From: Epinephelus fuscoguttatus
Taxonomy: Eukaryota > Chordata > Actinopteri > Perciformes > Serranidae
Direction: 5' to 3'
NCBI RefSeq assembly: GCF_011397635.1
Contig: NC_064759.1
Coordinates: 19,864,428 to 19,928,427 of the forward strand
Length of the DNA stretch: 64,000 nucleotides
Shown here: in pieces, positions 50,611-62,639 of the stretch
Position numbering within the stretch: the stretch's first letter is position 1
Layout: each line of letters starts with the position of its first letter
Notes under the pieces: model-generated
Told to the model about the DNA's origin: nothing
What the model saw: only the letters and a program-made list of their open reading frames with translations
Databases searched by the model: none
Made by a program: the position numbers and the translations under genes

Positions 50611-52869
50611 ATTTTATGAGCTTATAGATTGTTTTTAAATTCTAAATCTGAAAAAGGATTGGTAACTGTAGCTGTCAAATAAAAGTAGTGAAATAAAAAA
50701 AAAGTAGAAAATTTCCCTCTGAACTGTAGCAGAGCTCAAGTATAAAGTAGCAGAAAATAGAAATGATCCAAGTCGTAGCACCTTTAAAATTAGACTTAAG
50801 TAATTGCACTTAGCTTTGTTCCCACGACCAACGACTAATTTAACAGACTGACTTTTGAATCTGTCTGCTGTTGTTTTGCTGCCTTGTGTTAATTTTAGGA
50901 GATGCAACTAAATAATCACACAGGAGGTAGGAACTTCTAGCTCATGCATTTTTTAACTGGGCTGGCCTGGCGGCTCGCTGCAGATGAGGACCAACCATGG
51001 TCAGGGGAGACATACCAAAGCCCTGAGCTCAGCCCAAGTGCAGCAGTCTTACAATATGTCAGCAGTGTTATTTTTACAGGGTCATATTAGAAAACCAAAC
51101 GGATCTGCATCTGCCCCACAAGGGCATTCCTTCATTGCTGACCCTGAACAAACCCACAACCTCTTGTCCTCTTGCTCTTGCATCAGCTTGTTACAAGCCC
51201 CCAATTTCCAAAGTAGTATTTACCCCTGTCGTTGCTCACCAGGCATTTCACTTGTAATGATAAATACTCCCATGAATTAAACAGCAAGGAGCCAAGTAAG
51301 TCAGGACACAGACATTTTACCCGTAAATCCTGCCTGCTGTCTGTGTTTGCTTAGTTAAACACGTTAGTGGGTGATTGAACCAGCTGGGCCTTGGGCTGAA
51401 ACCTTCACAGGAATCAGGGTCATTAGCCATCAGACTGATAAACAAGCCTGTGACATAATGTGGAAACACTGATCCCATTCATAGGTCCAATCACCCGCAA
51501 AACATTCTGCATGCCGGGCAAATCTCACATATATAAAACAAATTCCTTGCGGTTGGTGAGGGGATAGTGAGCTGCCATGGGGGGAAAATAGATGTTTAGT
51601 GGAATATCACTCTCTGTCCTGAGGCTTCTTCTCACATCCACAAAGAGTTGGGAGTCTGGGTGAGATTAGAGGACTGGTGCCATTGCGGCTTTGTCTTTGT
51701 CTATCCACTACCCAAAATATCATGTCAGGAAGTGGAAAGTCTTTTCCCCCAGAGTGGAGTGATGACCCCCTCATTGTCCAAGTTCCTGCAGCACTTTTTT
51801 CCTCTGAAAATGAAGGGGAAAAAAGTGTGTGAGAAGTTTTTAATGTCACGGAGCTTCTGTGTAATCTCCGTTAGGTCTATTGGTCTGGACGTAAATCAAA
51901 ACAAGGGTCTGGAACCCCAACGGAAACATGCAATAAATGTCCATGTTGGAAAAACATAAACTTGTTACCAATTAGTGTTAACTGTGCGCTTTGGCAAATG
52001 CAGGCCCTCATTATAATGACCAAAATAATTTGGTGTTTGAACAGTGCAGCCAAAACATATTAAGTCAGCAGCACTGTGATGACCCTCGCTTGTTCTGAAG
52101 AGCATCCTGTGCCAAGCCTGGCTTGTACACAACTCCTTAATGGCAGATACCAATTATACTGGTCTTCTACTTTGATGAATATAATTAAACCCACTTCCCT
52201 TCACCAGTAAGCCCTGTAATGCAGTTTTTGTGGTCTTGAATATTTAAAGCCAAATTAAATATTGCAGAGCTTTGAACTTTAATGACATGAGGTTATTAAA
52301 TAAGGAACGATATTAAGGAAACTGGATGGTGACATCCTTCAAATGTTATTCTATTTTCATCCATTTATTATTTCTTAAATTATTCATTCACATAATACCA
52401 GTGGTGGAAGAAGTATTTGGATCCTTAAAGTAAAAGTACCATAAATAAAAATATTCCACATAAAGGCACAAGAAAAGGTCTTGCATGAAAACCTTACTTA
52501 ACTAGAAGTATAGTAGGCCCTACAGCAAAAATGCGAATGTAATATGTTTCTTTATATATAACAATAATGGAAAAATGTGCATAAACCAGTGAGATGCATT
52601 TTAATGTTGTAGCTGGTGAAGATGAAACAAATTTAAACTACTGTGGAGCAGTTAAATCCATAATAATCGCTCATATTTTACAAACTCACAATATGTTTTG
52701 TTTGTAAAATCTCAATCTGCAAAGTAACTAGACAAGCAGTCAATGTGACATAAAACATACAGCTTTTTCCTGTGAAATGTGCAGCAACATACTAAAAACT
52801 CAAGTTAAGTGCAAATATTTTAATACTTGAGTAAATGTACTTAGTTAGTGTCCACAGTTAAATGATACT
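50611..52869. other. Intergenic, nothing recognised
   Basis: Unique or highly decayed. 52400-52870 contains phrases such as GTGGAAGAAGTATTTGGATC and AAAGTACCATAAATAAAAAT seen in old teleost repeats. Confidence 0.4.
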
Positions 52870-53830
52870 TATAGTATGATTCCGCAATCAGAGGCTCAGA
52901 CAAGGCTCTGCAACAACCTGGCTGAGGGTATGAGGCTGTCTGAGTCACTGTCTTCATTTAAGTCTCTCCTAAAAACGTACTTCTATTGGAAACCATATCC
53001 ATATTTTTTTTCTGAGTTGTCTGTCTATTTTATTGCTATCTTATTCATTTTAATTCAGGTTTATGGGTGAATTCTGGGTGATTGGGACAGAAGGTCAAAT
53101 GGGGACAGTATAACTAAACAGCATTTATTTTCTCGCCTTACAAGTGACAAAAAAACATTTATTTTCTAACGCCATAGTTGTGAAACCACATAATTAAATT
53201 GCATTTATTTTTACCTGAAGTATTGTTATCACCTCGAGCATTTTTGTTTAACCCAATTAAATGTGTTCAATGAATTTTGGACTTTAAGGATTTTTTTTTA
53301 CCTCAATTAAATGTGTTCAATGAAATTTGGTGGGAGAGAATTAAGGGAGGATGTTGGATGGAGAGGGTTTTTCTGACAGTGAGGAAAGGCAGCTTTATAT
53401 TGTATGACTTGTGAATGGATTTCAGCAGTAAAGTTAAACAGAAACATACATAGAGTCTTAATTCACTGTGATAGGATTTGGGTCAGTTTACACAAAAGGG
53501 TCTGTCACACCTCCTGGGTATATGACATTTTATTACCTCCTCAAATGGATAGGTAACATCTTCAGTATTACAGAAATGTATCACTTATTGAGCTATTTCT
53601 TTTTCTAGTGACATGAAAGCTTACAGAGGGAGGACATTCAAAAACTGCCCCAATCACCCTTAATTCACCCTACCTTCATTTTAGTTTTAGCCTTTTACTT
53701 TGGTGAGACGTTATGACATTTTAGTTTGCTTAATTCTCCTTGTGTTTTAAATGTGTTTTAGTTTTATTTTAAAGCACTCTGTAACTGTGTTTTGAAAGGT
53801 GCAATATAAATAAAGTTTATTAGTATTATC
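52870..53830 (+). mobile_element. LINE 3' fragment, interrupted
   Basis: LCNNLAEGMRLSESLSSFKS then LLKTYFYW is the C-terminal end of an L2/Rex1-type reverse transcriptase ORF. The matching tail TTAAAGCACTCTGTAACTGT, then GTGCAATATAAATAAAG, lies at 53770-53820. About 600 nt of other sequence separates them. 5'-truncated and dead. Confidence 0.6.
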
Positions 53831-54084
53831 ACAGCAGTGTGCAACAAGATGCTGCTCCTATCACATAACACTTCTTCATGAGTGCAACACCACCATCTAC
53901 TGTTTGTTGCGTGGTACTACAACACGTAGCATTAAATTCACAGCACTTTATCAATCGAGAAAATCAGTATTTTTTATTCCGTTTCTTGTCAAATTATACA
54001 GAATAATTTAAGGATTTTTTTTAAGTTGAGTATTTGCCCGATATATCACCCCAAAGATGTTTTTAATGTGAGTTGAGATGCGAA

Positions 54085-54255
54085 TCTGCGGACCGGAAAT
54101 GTAAATAACACGGGAGGAACCCACATGTTCAGCTACCGGGGAAACACTAGAGCTGAAGCAGCAGGGAGGTTCCAGTGTATAGGTCATTAAAGTCCTACAT
54201 TTACCCTCTCTAACTAAAATATTCAGCTTTATCACACCGAGGGACATTTCTCAAA
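54085..54255 (+). promoter_or_regulatory. utp11: utp11 promoter and 5' UTR region
   Basis: About 170 nt before the start codon contain an ETS-type ACCGGAAAT (54092-54100) and no TATA box, in keeping with a housekeeping promoter. The transcription start cannot be placed from sequence alone. Confidence 0.5.
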
Positions 54256-54315
54256 ATGTCTTCGTTCAGGAAAGCGCTGAAATCCCGACAGAAAAACCAC
54301 CATGAAAGATCTCAG
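54256..54315 (+). CDS. utp11: utp11 exon 1 (coding part)
   Basis: ATG at 54256, 20 codons MSSFRKALKSRQKNHHERSQ, donor GTGAGC, phase 0. Confidence 0.95.
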
Positions 54316-56029
54316 GTGAGCGTTTCAGTGTTTTGCTGCTAGCTTGTTAGCTTGCTAGCCTGCAGATATGTTATGAAGCGCCCTGTGCACTTTTTAATAT
54401 GTCTTCACATGGTCACCAAGCTAATAAATATAATGCTATGTTCCTGTGACTCCCACAGCAATAAATGCTAATATTGTATGTGTCATTTTGTTTGACCAGC
54501 CTGGTTTCAGGAAACATTTGGGGTTGCTGGAGAAGAAGAAAGACTACAAACTCCGTGCAGAGTGAGTTAACACAAGTTTAAGAGACATGTTTTATGTCTT
54601 TAAGGCTTTGGATTCAAAGGCATACACCTTTTAATGTGAAACATCTTTGAGGAATACGTCTTGCAATGGCTTATGATGCCACTTATTTTGTTTTATAGTG
54701 ACTACCACAAGAAACAAAACACTCTTGCTGCTCTGCGAAAGAAAGCTCTGGATAAGAACCCAGATGAGTTTTACTACAAGATGATCAATGCTCAGCTGCA
54801 GGTAAGAGGAGCGTCATCAAAGCAGCATGACAGAGAAAATGAGTTACTTAAATCATCTAATGTGGTCTCTGTGGCTGTAATATTTAATGTGTGTGGCTTA
54901 TTTTGTGGCATGGTGACAGGATGGAGTTCACGTAGCAAAGAAAGGCACTGAGGACGTGGAGATGACAGAGGAGCAGAAGAAAGTGATGAGGACGCAGGAT
55001 ATCAAATATGTGGAGATGAAGAGGGTTGCAGAGGCCAAGGTAGGCTTATTTTATAACATGTAATACATCATGTCTCGCTCTGTTTTTTCCCTGACTGACT
55101 TTTTGAATAAAGGAGCACAACAAAAATGGACTTGATTATACACTCAAAACTCAATCACAGATGTGTTACAGCCATTATTCTCCACAAATAGGGTGTCAGT
55201 GGTTGCCCCTTGTAAATTATTGTGTCTTTATCATTTGCTTTCAGAAAATTGAGAGGCTGAAAGGAGAGCTTCATCTTCTAGACGCGGGCAGCAAACAAAA
55301 AAACAAGCATATATTCTTTGTGGATTCCAAGAAGGATGGTAAATAAAACCATGCAGCAGTAAATCAGGATGTGAACAGACATCCTTGTCCTTGTGGATTT
55401 TTAATAATTATTTGGTTACTTGAAAAGTTATAATTAAAATTTACTGTGTCTCCACAGTAGAGTCATTCGATCTGGCGAAACACCTGGACACAGCTCCTGA
55501 GCTGGTGGACAGAGTGTACAACAGACCAACGCTCTCAACTCTGGAGACGAAGAGCGTCCAGGGAGCTGTGGAGCCTCACAATGTGAAGGTCTGTGTTTGT
55601 CATGCATGTACATCAGCCTCTTTTGCGGTGTGACCGTCACAAAAAAATGCTTCATTTACATTTTGGTGAGTAAATGTTCAGTTTCAGCTGCATTTTAACG
55701 ACTGCTGGTTCTTGTTTTCTCCTCACTCTAACTGCAGAAGTTGGCCAAGCAGAGGAACCATCAGTATAAGATCCTTTCCCAGAGGATTGACAGAGAAAAG
55801 AAAATGTTTGTGATCACACAGAAGATTCAGACCCGCAAGGACCTACAGGTGACGAGAAGGAGGCAAGCATTTTGGTTTCAGTTGCAAATGAGTGTCAAGC
55901 TGTCAAATTAACAGCGAGATCTTTTTTTTTTACTCTGTGCACCAGGATAAGAACAAGAAAGTGAAGGTAAAAAAGGAGACAACCAGTGCTGCAGCTATCT
56001 ACAAGTTTGAGGCCAAGAGGAAACGCTGA
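54256..56029 (+). CDS. utp11: utp11, U3 snoRNA-associated protein 11 of the small-subunit processome (complete, 8 exons)
   Basis: Exons 54256-54315, 54500-54561, 54699-54801, 54920-55039, 55245-55338, 55458-55588, 55738-55848 and 55946-56029 join in phase. They sum to 765 nt, giving 254 residues plus TGA; human UTP11 has 253. Diagnostic stretches include SFRKALKSRQ, GFRKHLGLLEKKKDYKLRA, NPDEFYYKM, MKRVAEAKKIERLK, TAPELVDRVYNRP and the basic C-terminus IYKFEAKRKR. All introns are GT-AG and 97-205 nt. The family acts in the nucleolus as part of the U3 snoRNP/small-subunit processome in 18S pre-rRNA processing. The protein is strongly charged and Lys/Arg-rich throughout, as expected for an RNA-binding assembly factor. 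The start ATG has A at -3. It is divergent from fhl3, matching the human arrangement. Confidence 0.97.
54500..54561 (+). CDS. utp11: utp11 exon 2
   Basis: Acceptor TTTGACCAG, then PGFRKHLGLLEKKKDYKLRA plus two bases of an Asp codon. Donor GTGAGT. Confidence 0.95.
54699..54801 (+). CDS. utp11: utp11 exon 3
   Basis: Acceptor TTTTATAG. It completes Asp and encodes DYHKKQNTLAALRKKALDKN and PDEFYYKMINAQLQ. Donor GTAAGA, phase 0. Confidence 0.95.
54920..55039 (+). CDS. utp11: utp11 exon 4
   Basis: Acceptor GGTGACAG, then DGVHVAKKGTEDVEMTEEQK followed by KVMRTQDIKYVEMKRVAEAK. Donor GTAGGC, phase 0. Confidence 0.95.
55245..55338 (+). CDS. utp11: utp11 exon 5
   Basis: Acceptor GCTTTCAG, then KIERLKGELHLLDAGSKQKN and KHIFFVDSKKD plus one base. 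Donor GTAAAT, phase 1. Confidence 0.95.
55458..55588 (+). CDS. utp11: utp11 exon 6
   Basis: Acceptor TCTCCACAG. TA completes Val, then ESFDLAKHLDTAPELVDRVY and NRPTLSTLETKSVQGAVEPH NVK. Donor GTCTGT, phase 0. Confidence 0.95.
55738..55848 (+). CDS. utp11: utp11 exon 7
   Basis: Acceptor AACTGCAG, then KLAKQRNHQYKILSQRIDRE and KKMFVITQKIQTRKDLQ. Donor GTGACG, phase 0. Confidence 0.95.
55946..56029 (+). CDS. utp11: utp11 exon 8 and stop
   Basis: Acceptor GTGCACCAG, then DKNKKVKVKKETTSAAAIYK and FEAKRKR, with TGA at 56027-56029. A GTAAAA inside the exon could mimic a donor, but reading through gives the expected family C-terminus. Confidence 0.95.
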   Translation, partial: DKNKKVKVKKETTSAAAIYKFEAKRKR

Positions 56030-56171
56030 GTGGGGTGTAATCACCAATTTTGCCAACAAGATACTGGTGAAATAATGGACTTGTAGACAATGGGATGATT
56101 CTCATTTCCTCAGATGTTGCTCCAGCTACACAGTTTTGTACATATTTATCTACAATTTTTAGTTTCTTTCA

Positions 56172-56177
56172 AATAAA
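56172..56177 (+). terminator. utp11: utp11 polyadenylation signal AATAAA
   Basis: Canonical AATAAA 143 nt after the stop, followed within about 25 nt by a T-rich tract (TTTTTGTGTTTTTTTT). This implies a short 3' UTR. Confidence 0.8.
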
Positions 56178-56179
56178 TA

Positions 56180-57754
56180 TCAGAATTACACACATTTTTG
56201 TGTTTTTTTTTTTTAAGCTAATACAACTTGTGGTTGACCTCGTTTTGGGACAGTAGAGTTTTTATGGGTTTTGATGCATATGGAGAGATTTGCCTGATTG
56301 GCATCAAAGACAACGACATGATTAGTGAAAGAGGCATCTGGCTGAATTTGAGCTGAGGATGTCATATGTGCTCCAGTTGTGGCAGTGGATTGTATTTTGT
56401 TCTTGTACCAGTAGGTGGCATTAGTGTTCTTTATACAACTATCTGGGAGACAAAAACTTGGTGGCTGGAGACATTGGGACATCCACAGAGAGCAGACTGA
56501 GCAGGCAGTCAGTGACACAACATTTTGACATTTAGACTTCAGAGTTTAATTGTGGTTGTAATGTTGTCTGTAAGATGTCAGCGATGTCTTCTGTCTGTTT
56601 CGCAAATGGTTCTCAAGTAGGCTTGAGCTCTCTAGTTTAGAACAGAGGAGTTGAACCCCCTAATATCAAATTCAAACCTGTCATATTTACCATGATGTTC
56701 AGTTTCAAAGCCTTCTTTTAAACCAGCTAAGAAATACATTGTTTGACAGATTTTAAAAGACACAACTCCAACATCCCTCAGTATCCTACAGCTCATTGTA
56801 AGGTTGCATTCAGGTTGTCCTCATCAACCAGGTACTGTAAAAGTTCAATGAAAAGCCTAGCCCTAATTAAATGCCCAGTCCCTTCTACTAGCACATTTTC
56901 ACAAATAGAGGCCCATCTTAACTCGACGCCTGGTCTGGTTGCCAAGCAGTTAAGTTTTACAGAAGTTGTTGGACGTATAAAACCAGGTTATTGGCTACCC
57001 ATTTGAGTTAGCTGATTCAATCAAGCATACAAAACGGTGACGCGGTCATAAAGTCAGAATATATGTCCATTCCTGCATTACCAAGTAAAGTCATTCATAT
57101 TCCTTTAGTCCATAAGCTTTCCATGGATCAAAAGACTCAAGTGCTTTTCATAAATATTAACCCAAGTGAGCATTATTTTAACAGGATAAAGTGGTGTTAT
57201 GTTGGTATGCTGGGTGCCATAACCCTTGGGTGCCATGAAACAATTGTGGTAACTCTGATGCTCTGTCTGTTGCAGCTAGATCAAGTTAATGATTCATAAT
57301 GAATATGTTTTTTGAAGCCTAATTTTTAAACAAGTAATACTCAAACTGGTTTAAATAATCAATTTGACTGTATTTCCCATCTTTACCAAGCCTGTTGATT
57401 TCAGAGATTTAAGCAAATAATAGCCGGGTAACTAACTGAGGTTGTACGTTAAGAAAGTATCACGTCTGTGCCATAATTATCAGGTATTTGCATTAATGTC
57501 ATTATCAGTCATTAGTAAAAGATGTGAACCAATTACTTGTCTCACTGGTCACTTGAGTTTAACTTTGTGGTGATAAACTTGGAAATATCTGACTTAGCAT
57601 TTCACAAGAAGAGCACAAATACACCGTTTGTTCTTGTGTCTGTGAGGCTGGACCTTAAGTCCTCAGAGCCTCTGCAGGACACACCTTTGTCGCAGCCCTC
57701 AGGATGCAGCACGCACCACCTACAGATCCTTCTCACATGTCACAGCAGGCGAGA
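56180..57754. other. Downstream of utp11, nothing recognised
   Basis: Non-coding; no splice-consistent exon. Start of the repeat-poor right-hand region. Confidence 0.45.
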
Positions 57755-57906
57755 CACAGGTGCAGCTAATAAAATTAAGTGTGATGTAGGTGTCAGTTAG
57801 CATGCATTGATAATAATAATACTATTGTCAATGCTTGCTCATTAGCTGACTTTAATCAAAATTACCTATTATTAATTTTATTAGCTGCAGCTGTGCTTAT
57901 GCAAAA
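57755..57906. promoter_or_regulatory. Long AT-rich palindromic element with homeodomain and octamer-like motifs
   Basis: A perfect 18-bp inverted repeat, TGCAGCTAATAAAATTAA at 57761-57778 against its reverse complement at 57872-57889, extends to 24 bp with one mismatch (57755-57778 and 57872-57895). The 93-nt loop holds further imperfect pairing (GTCAGTTAGCATGCATTG with CAATGC...TTAGCTGAC). Each arm has an E-box-like CAGGTG/CAGCTG beside TAAT cores. ATGCAAAA (57899-57906) adjoins. Could be a conserved enhancer of the expected neighbour pou3f1, a structured RNA, or a foldback element. Confidence 0.45.
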
Positions 57907-58229
57907 ATACCTTCGTTAAAAGGCTCCCTTGAGAGACAAATGTAACTATTGTTACAGCTACACCTGTTCATACAGTTGAATCTAATCCACTGAGCTATCT
58001 TGATGTGACGCTGCCTTGGATTTGTCGCAGGTCATCAGATATCCCCATATATATTAACCAAATCAATGCCCATACTCCTGGGCCTCTTAATGGCAGACAT
58101 TTTGGCTTGTCATGGTGGGAAAAGTAAAGGTGTTCTTCTGTTACAATCAGGTGTCTAGTAAGCCCAGACAGTGAGCCAGCATGCACAATACCAGCGCCCA
58201 GCAACCAGATGGAAACCAGCCATCACTAA

Positions 58230-58580
58230 TTTAATTAATTACACCTGCGCTTTTCATACTGTGAAATGTCAAAATGTCTTCCCTGATAAAGGCATGTGAG
58301 GGCTGTCATTTTCCATGTCTTCCTCACATCTTTCTGCTCTCACGAGACAATCCAGCTCAAACAGACGCCATCGTCTTTGGCTAATTAGACCTCTCTGTAA
58401 AGTGTGATCAGTTTGCCTGAGTGCCACGGTGGAGCGGGGATTAGCTCTGATGTCTCATTGTAAAAAGATTCCTGGTTTCACTGCCACTAAGGCCAACTCC
58501 TCTGTTGATCCTCCTGCCATCTGTCTCTGCCAAGTCCCTGAAGTCGGTTGAGTCAAGTACTTCATGTACTGAGGCACCAG
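58230..58580. promoter_or_regulatory. Candidate conserved non-coding element
   Basis: Non-repetitive, mixed-composition sequence with TTAATTAATTA near 58235 and CTAATTAG (58381-58388), both homeodomain-type sites. No open frame or repeat. Conservation cannot be judged from one sequence. Confidence 0.25.
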
Positions 58581-61500
58581 GTGAGGCGAGCACACTTAAA
58601 TTTTCCTCACAACATGTTTCCTCTTTTAGTTCTTTATAGTGCTGTCTCTCTCCATCAGCCTCTCTGTGGTCATGTATGTGCGTGTACTAACAAACTGTAT
58701 GTGCGGTTCTTCCAGCCTACAGTGTGAAGTAGACTGAAGACCTGGCGCCCAGCAGCACATCACAGTGACCCGGCTTTGATTGATCACTCTGGTGGCAGCA
58801 GCTTCATAAACAGGGCCCATCCATCAGCCTCTCCTGGGAGCCACTGGAGGGGAAGAGGGGAAGAGGGAGCCAGGCAGAAATGTCACTAGGCGCAGTGAGA
58901 GGTGGAGGGGCCGGTGGAGAGGGACCAGAGGCCTTGGCCCAAACACTGCTGACCAGAGCAAAGGTGAGCCAACACCACATGATGGGCCAAAAGAGGGAAA
59001 GAGTGATGGTGTGTGTCCACTTGGACTGGTTGCTCTTTCATTTAAAACTCAATACAGAGCCAACAGCAGTTTCCTCATTATAGTACAAATGTTGATTAGG
59101 GTGTTTTTAAATTAAAAAATATGTATAAACATGTAGCAAACAGCCCATTCATGGATGTGTGGATTTCACTTCACTACACAAGCACACACAAAGTCCTTCC
59201 ATGGCATTTCTGTGTGACCACTGATGTCAGAATTGCGTCGCACCCAGTCCAAGAGTGATTGACGTCCTTGGCCAACTCTCCTTCCCTCCTTCCTTACGCC
59301 TTCCTCCCACCCTCCCTGCCCTCTGCTACTGCGTCACCCCGCAAAGAGAGCGTGCGTGTATTGGGACCCTCAGGGCCCAGCATCCATAAGCGGAGGGGGT
59401 GGAGGTCGTTGAGGAGAGCCCAGGGGTCAAAACACTGTGTGCGCAGTTCCGGGACCCCTATCTGGCTGTGCAACCCAAGCACAGACGAACCACTGTTCCT
59501 CCTCAAGCTCTCCTTTCATTCCCCCCAGCAACGGGACACTTACGCCGGGATGCAGTGGCAGGGCTCAGGGGTGGGCAGTGGGCGACCTCCTGATTTTAAA
59601 GATATAGACAGGCAGTTCTCTATTGTCAAAAGCCTCATAATTCATTTGACGACTTGCACAGGCCATCCTGTCCCCCACAACGCCATCCCTAAAGTTAATG
59701 ACCCTGGAGGTTTGCTAACGAATAGTCATTTTTGGAATGGGGGGAGTTAGAAGTGGAGTGTTGTGTGGTCACACAGCTGCAGGGTATGACACTGACCCCA
59801 ATATATAGTAACTGTTTCAGAGTAAAAGTGAAGCCTGGTTAAGATGGGGTACAATACAATGAATCTTTGTTCTACAAGTTTAGTTATCACACATAGAGAA
59901 AAACTACTCCATTAAATAAGGGGGATATTTTGTGTTCAGTGTCTTTGATCCCATTGTCCTTTGAATGCCGCACCGTGAGACACCAATGTTTTCTATTTGA
60001 CGCTGACAATGTGTTTTATTAATTTTATTTTAAGGGTCAGTCCATCCGAGTGACATTTTCTCACTCACCGTAAGTGTTATCGACCTGTACATGGATTCTG
60101 TTTTATTTGCCCAGGTTTTGAGATATGCGTCATTGAGATTTGAGCCACCATATCAACACGGTAGTTGTAAACAAAATTTTCCTTTTTGCTGCCTCGTAGT
60201 ATTAAAAATTATCATTCAAAATATTTTACTCCTTTTCTAAGACAATGAGCAAGTTACTCTAGATCTCAAAAGCCAAGTTTTCACCAAACACTTTTGTTCT
60301 AGTACCCTTAAATCCGCTATATAATCCCTACAGACATGTACCTTAGATCTGTCTTGTGTTTCTACCACAGACAGCAGCCTTAAATGTAGGCAGGGTTGTT
60401 ACCAAATGTTAATGGCTGTGTCACTGCTCCGTCCAGCTCTCGCTGTATTTCCTCTTCACCAGTGACGCAGAGGAACGTCTGCACCTCGCTGATCATCCAC
60501 AGAACAGGGATGCATGCTGACGTTTTCAGAGCAACAAAGTACAGGCTGGAGTGTTAACTGTCTCTTTTGCAATCGATTAGATATTTAAAAAAAAGTGGGT
60601 TTGCGCATTAAGTCCTTGTAGAGCAAGAGTGACGATTCTCTTTTGACCAGTCAACGTGCTGCAGTGATTCTAGCTCCACCTTTTAGTATCAGATCAGTGT
60701 GCTAGGTTCCTCAACGGAGAGGTGACGAAAAAACGCACAGTATGGAAAGTTGTTGTTGGCACCATCCACACTTTTTGACAGTGGGAACACAAAAATAACC
60801 CTTTTAATGTGTAATAAACTGAACTGAATGGAATTCTTGGTGGCAATGAGGCTATTGTGAACAGTTTCCATTGGAACTACACTCTACTGAAGAAACATCC
60901 CAATGAAAACTGTTGACTACATGTTCTGTGCATTATCCAGGGTGACAGGGGAAAGTGATGTTGCTGCTAAATTTTTTAAAATGTAATATTTCAATGCTTA
61001 CCTCGAATGTATTGAGGTGGCGGCAGAAATGTAAGAGACTAATCAAATCTGGACAAACAAAAATGTAATTTAAGTGGACCAAACCTTCAAATTCTTTTCT
61101 TTAAGAACCTGCAGGTCATTTTGTGGTACCATTTCCTTTATCTTTACATGATACAGAGTACAAACCACTATCACCTCCCAAGGTTGCAGTAATACACCAG
61201 TTTTAGGGTATACCATGATATATAAGTTGGCAGTTATCATACTGTGTACATTTGCTTATCCACGATATTGAAAAAAATTGCAACCAGACAGAAAATCTCC
61301 CCTTTTTTTTGTTATTTTCAAAGGAGAGACTCTTTACACATACCGTAAAACTTCAATTAGTAGTCTGGGCTAATATTTGTTTGAATCGCTGAACTCAACA
61401 GGCCTGTATTTGGGACAGGCCTTTAATTCATTTCACACAAAACTGTTGCTCAATAAACATGGGGGGCAAACCGTCAAATTGTTTATTCAAACCAGTATGA

Positions 61501-62569
61501 ATATTACTTGTATAAAAATTGGGCTTTGAATAAAAAATCAATTATGAATCATTAATCTGATCTAGCTCTGACAGGCAGAGCATCAGAGTAAAATGAACTG
61601 AACAACTGAATTATGGAGAATCTAACCCACCTAACAATATATAGCATCTTCATATTGTCACAAGTCAAAACATTATATTTGTATGTGTGATCTAAACAAC
61701 AAACTAACGTTAGCTTAAGTCTGTAGTCAACAATCTGTTTCATACATCCAAAGAACTCCTATAAAAATGAACTACTTGGTGACCAGACCAGGCCTCTAAT
61801 TGAGACAGGCCTTCAATTGTCAACATGTGTAGCCACACCAGGCAAGTAAAAGGGACGGGGTGTTTGATTGGGACTGGGCTTTTTTTTTAAGTTTTACGGA
61901 ACAAAATGGTTTCAAGTTTCAATTATAGTAATAAAACATTTGTTCAGCCCTTCAATTTTCATTCCATTAAGGGTCATTCTGACTGATATTAAAAAATTCT
62001 GTAATACAGTGAAACTGCGATATTTTCTGAGACAGTTATCGTACCATGAAATTCTAATACCGTTGCGACCCTATCACCTCCCCACATGGTTTTTACTTGG
62101 TACTTGATCCCTGCAAACCACAAGTGCTGCGCCTCCACCCAGCTTATTCACCAACACAGTTCTGCCGTGCTCTAAAGCCAGCCGCACGGAGCCAAGGTTA
62201 AGGATGGTTAAGGACAATACTAATCGATCCCCCAATTACGGAGAGCTGGAGAGCGAGAGGAGAAGAGAGAGGTAGCCTGGGGTTTGAGTGTTGGGAGGGT
62301 GTCTCAGAATGCGAGGGGTTGGGGGATGAGAGGTAGTCTTTATCTTCGGATCCCTCTCTCCTTTAACTTGAAGCTGGGTGTCATGGGGCTTTTGAAGTAG
62401 TGGATAGAGAGGAGGGACAGAAAAGGGGGGGGGTTCAGCTGGCGTGCAGGCAGGGTCTTTCTCCATGCCAGGGGGAAGACGTCTGAAGGAAAATCTTTAC
62501 AGCCTTGACAGTGCCCCTGACGTGTGTGCGCTTTTTTGTATTTGTGCGTGAGTATTTGGATATGTGTGT

Positions 62570-62602
62570 GTATCTTAGCATGTTTGTGTGTGTGTGTGTG
62601 TG
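62570..62602. repeat. TG-rich microsatellite
   Basis: Broken (TG)n; similar TG-rich stretches at 62908-62922 and 63476-63510. Confidence 0.8.
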
Positions 62603-62639
62603 CACATGTGTGCCTGAGTTGAATGTCTGGCTCATGCAG

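Noticed and set aside
52870..53070. Plus-strand 64-codon frame as a novel peptide
   Set aside because: Matches the C-terminal signature of LINE reverse transcriptases.
59259..59750. Plus-strand open frame of 163 codons, longest in the window
   Set aside because: Begins in a CT-rich low-complexity tract and resembles no family I know; a lineage check would be needed to revive it.
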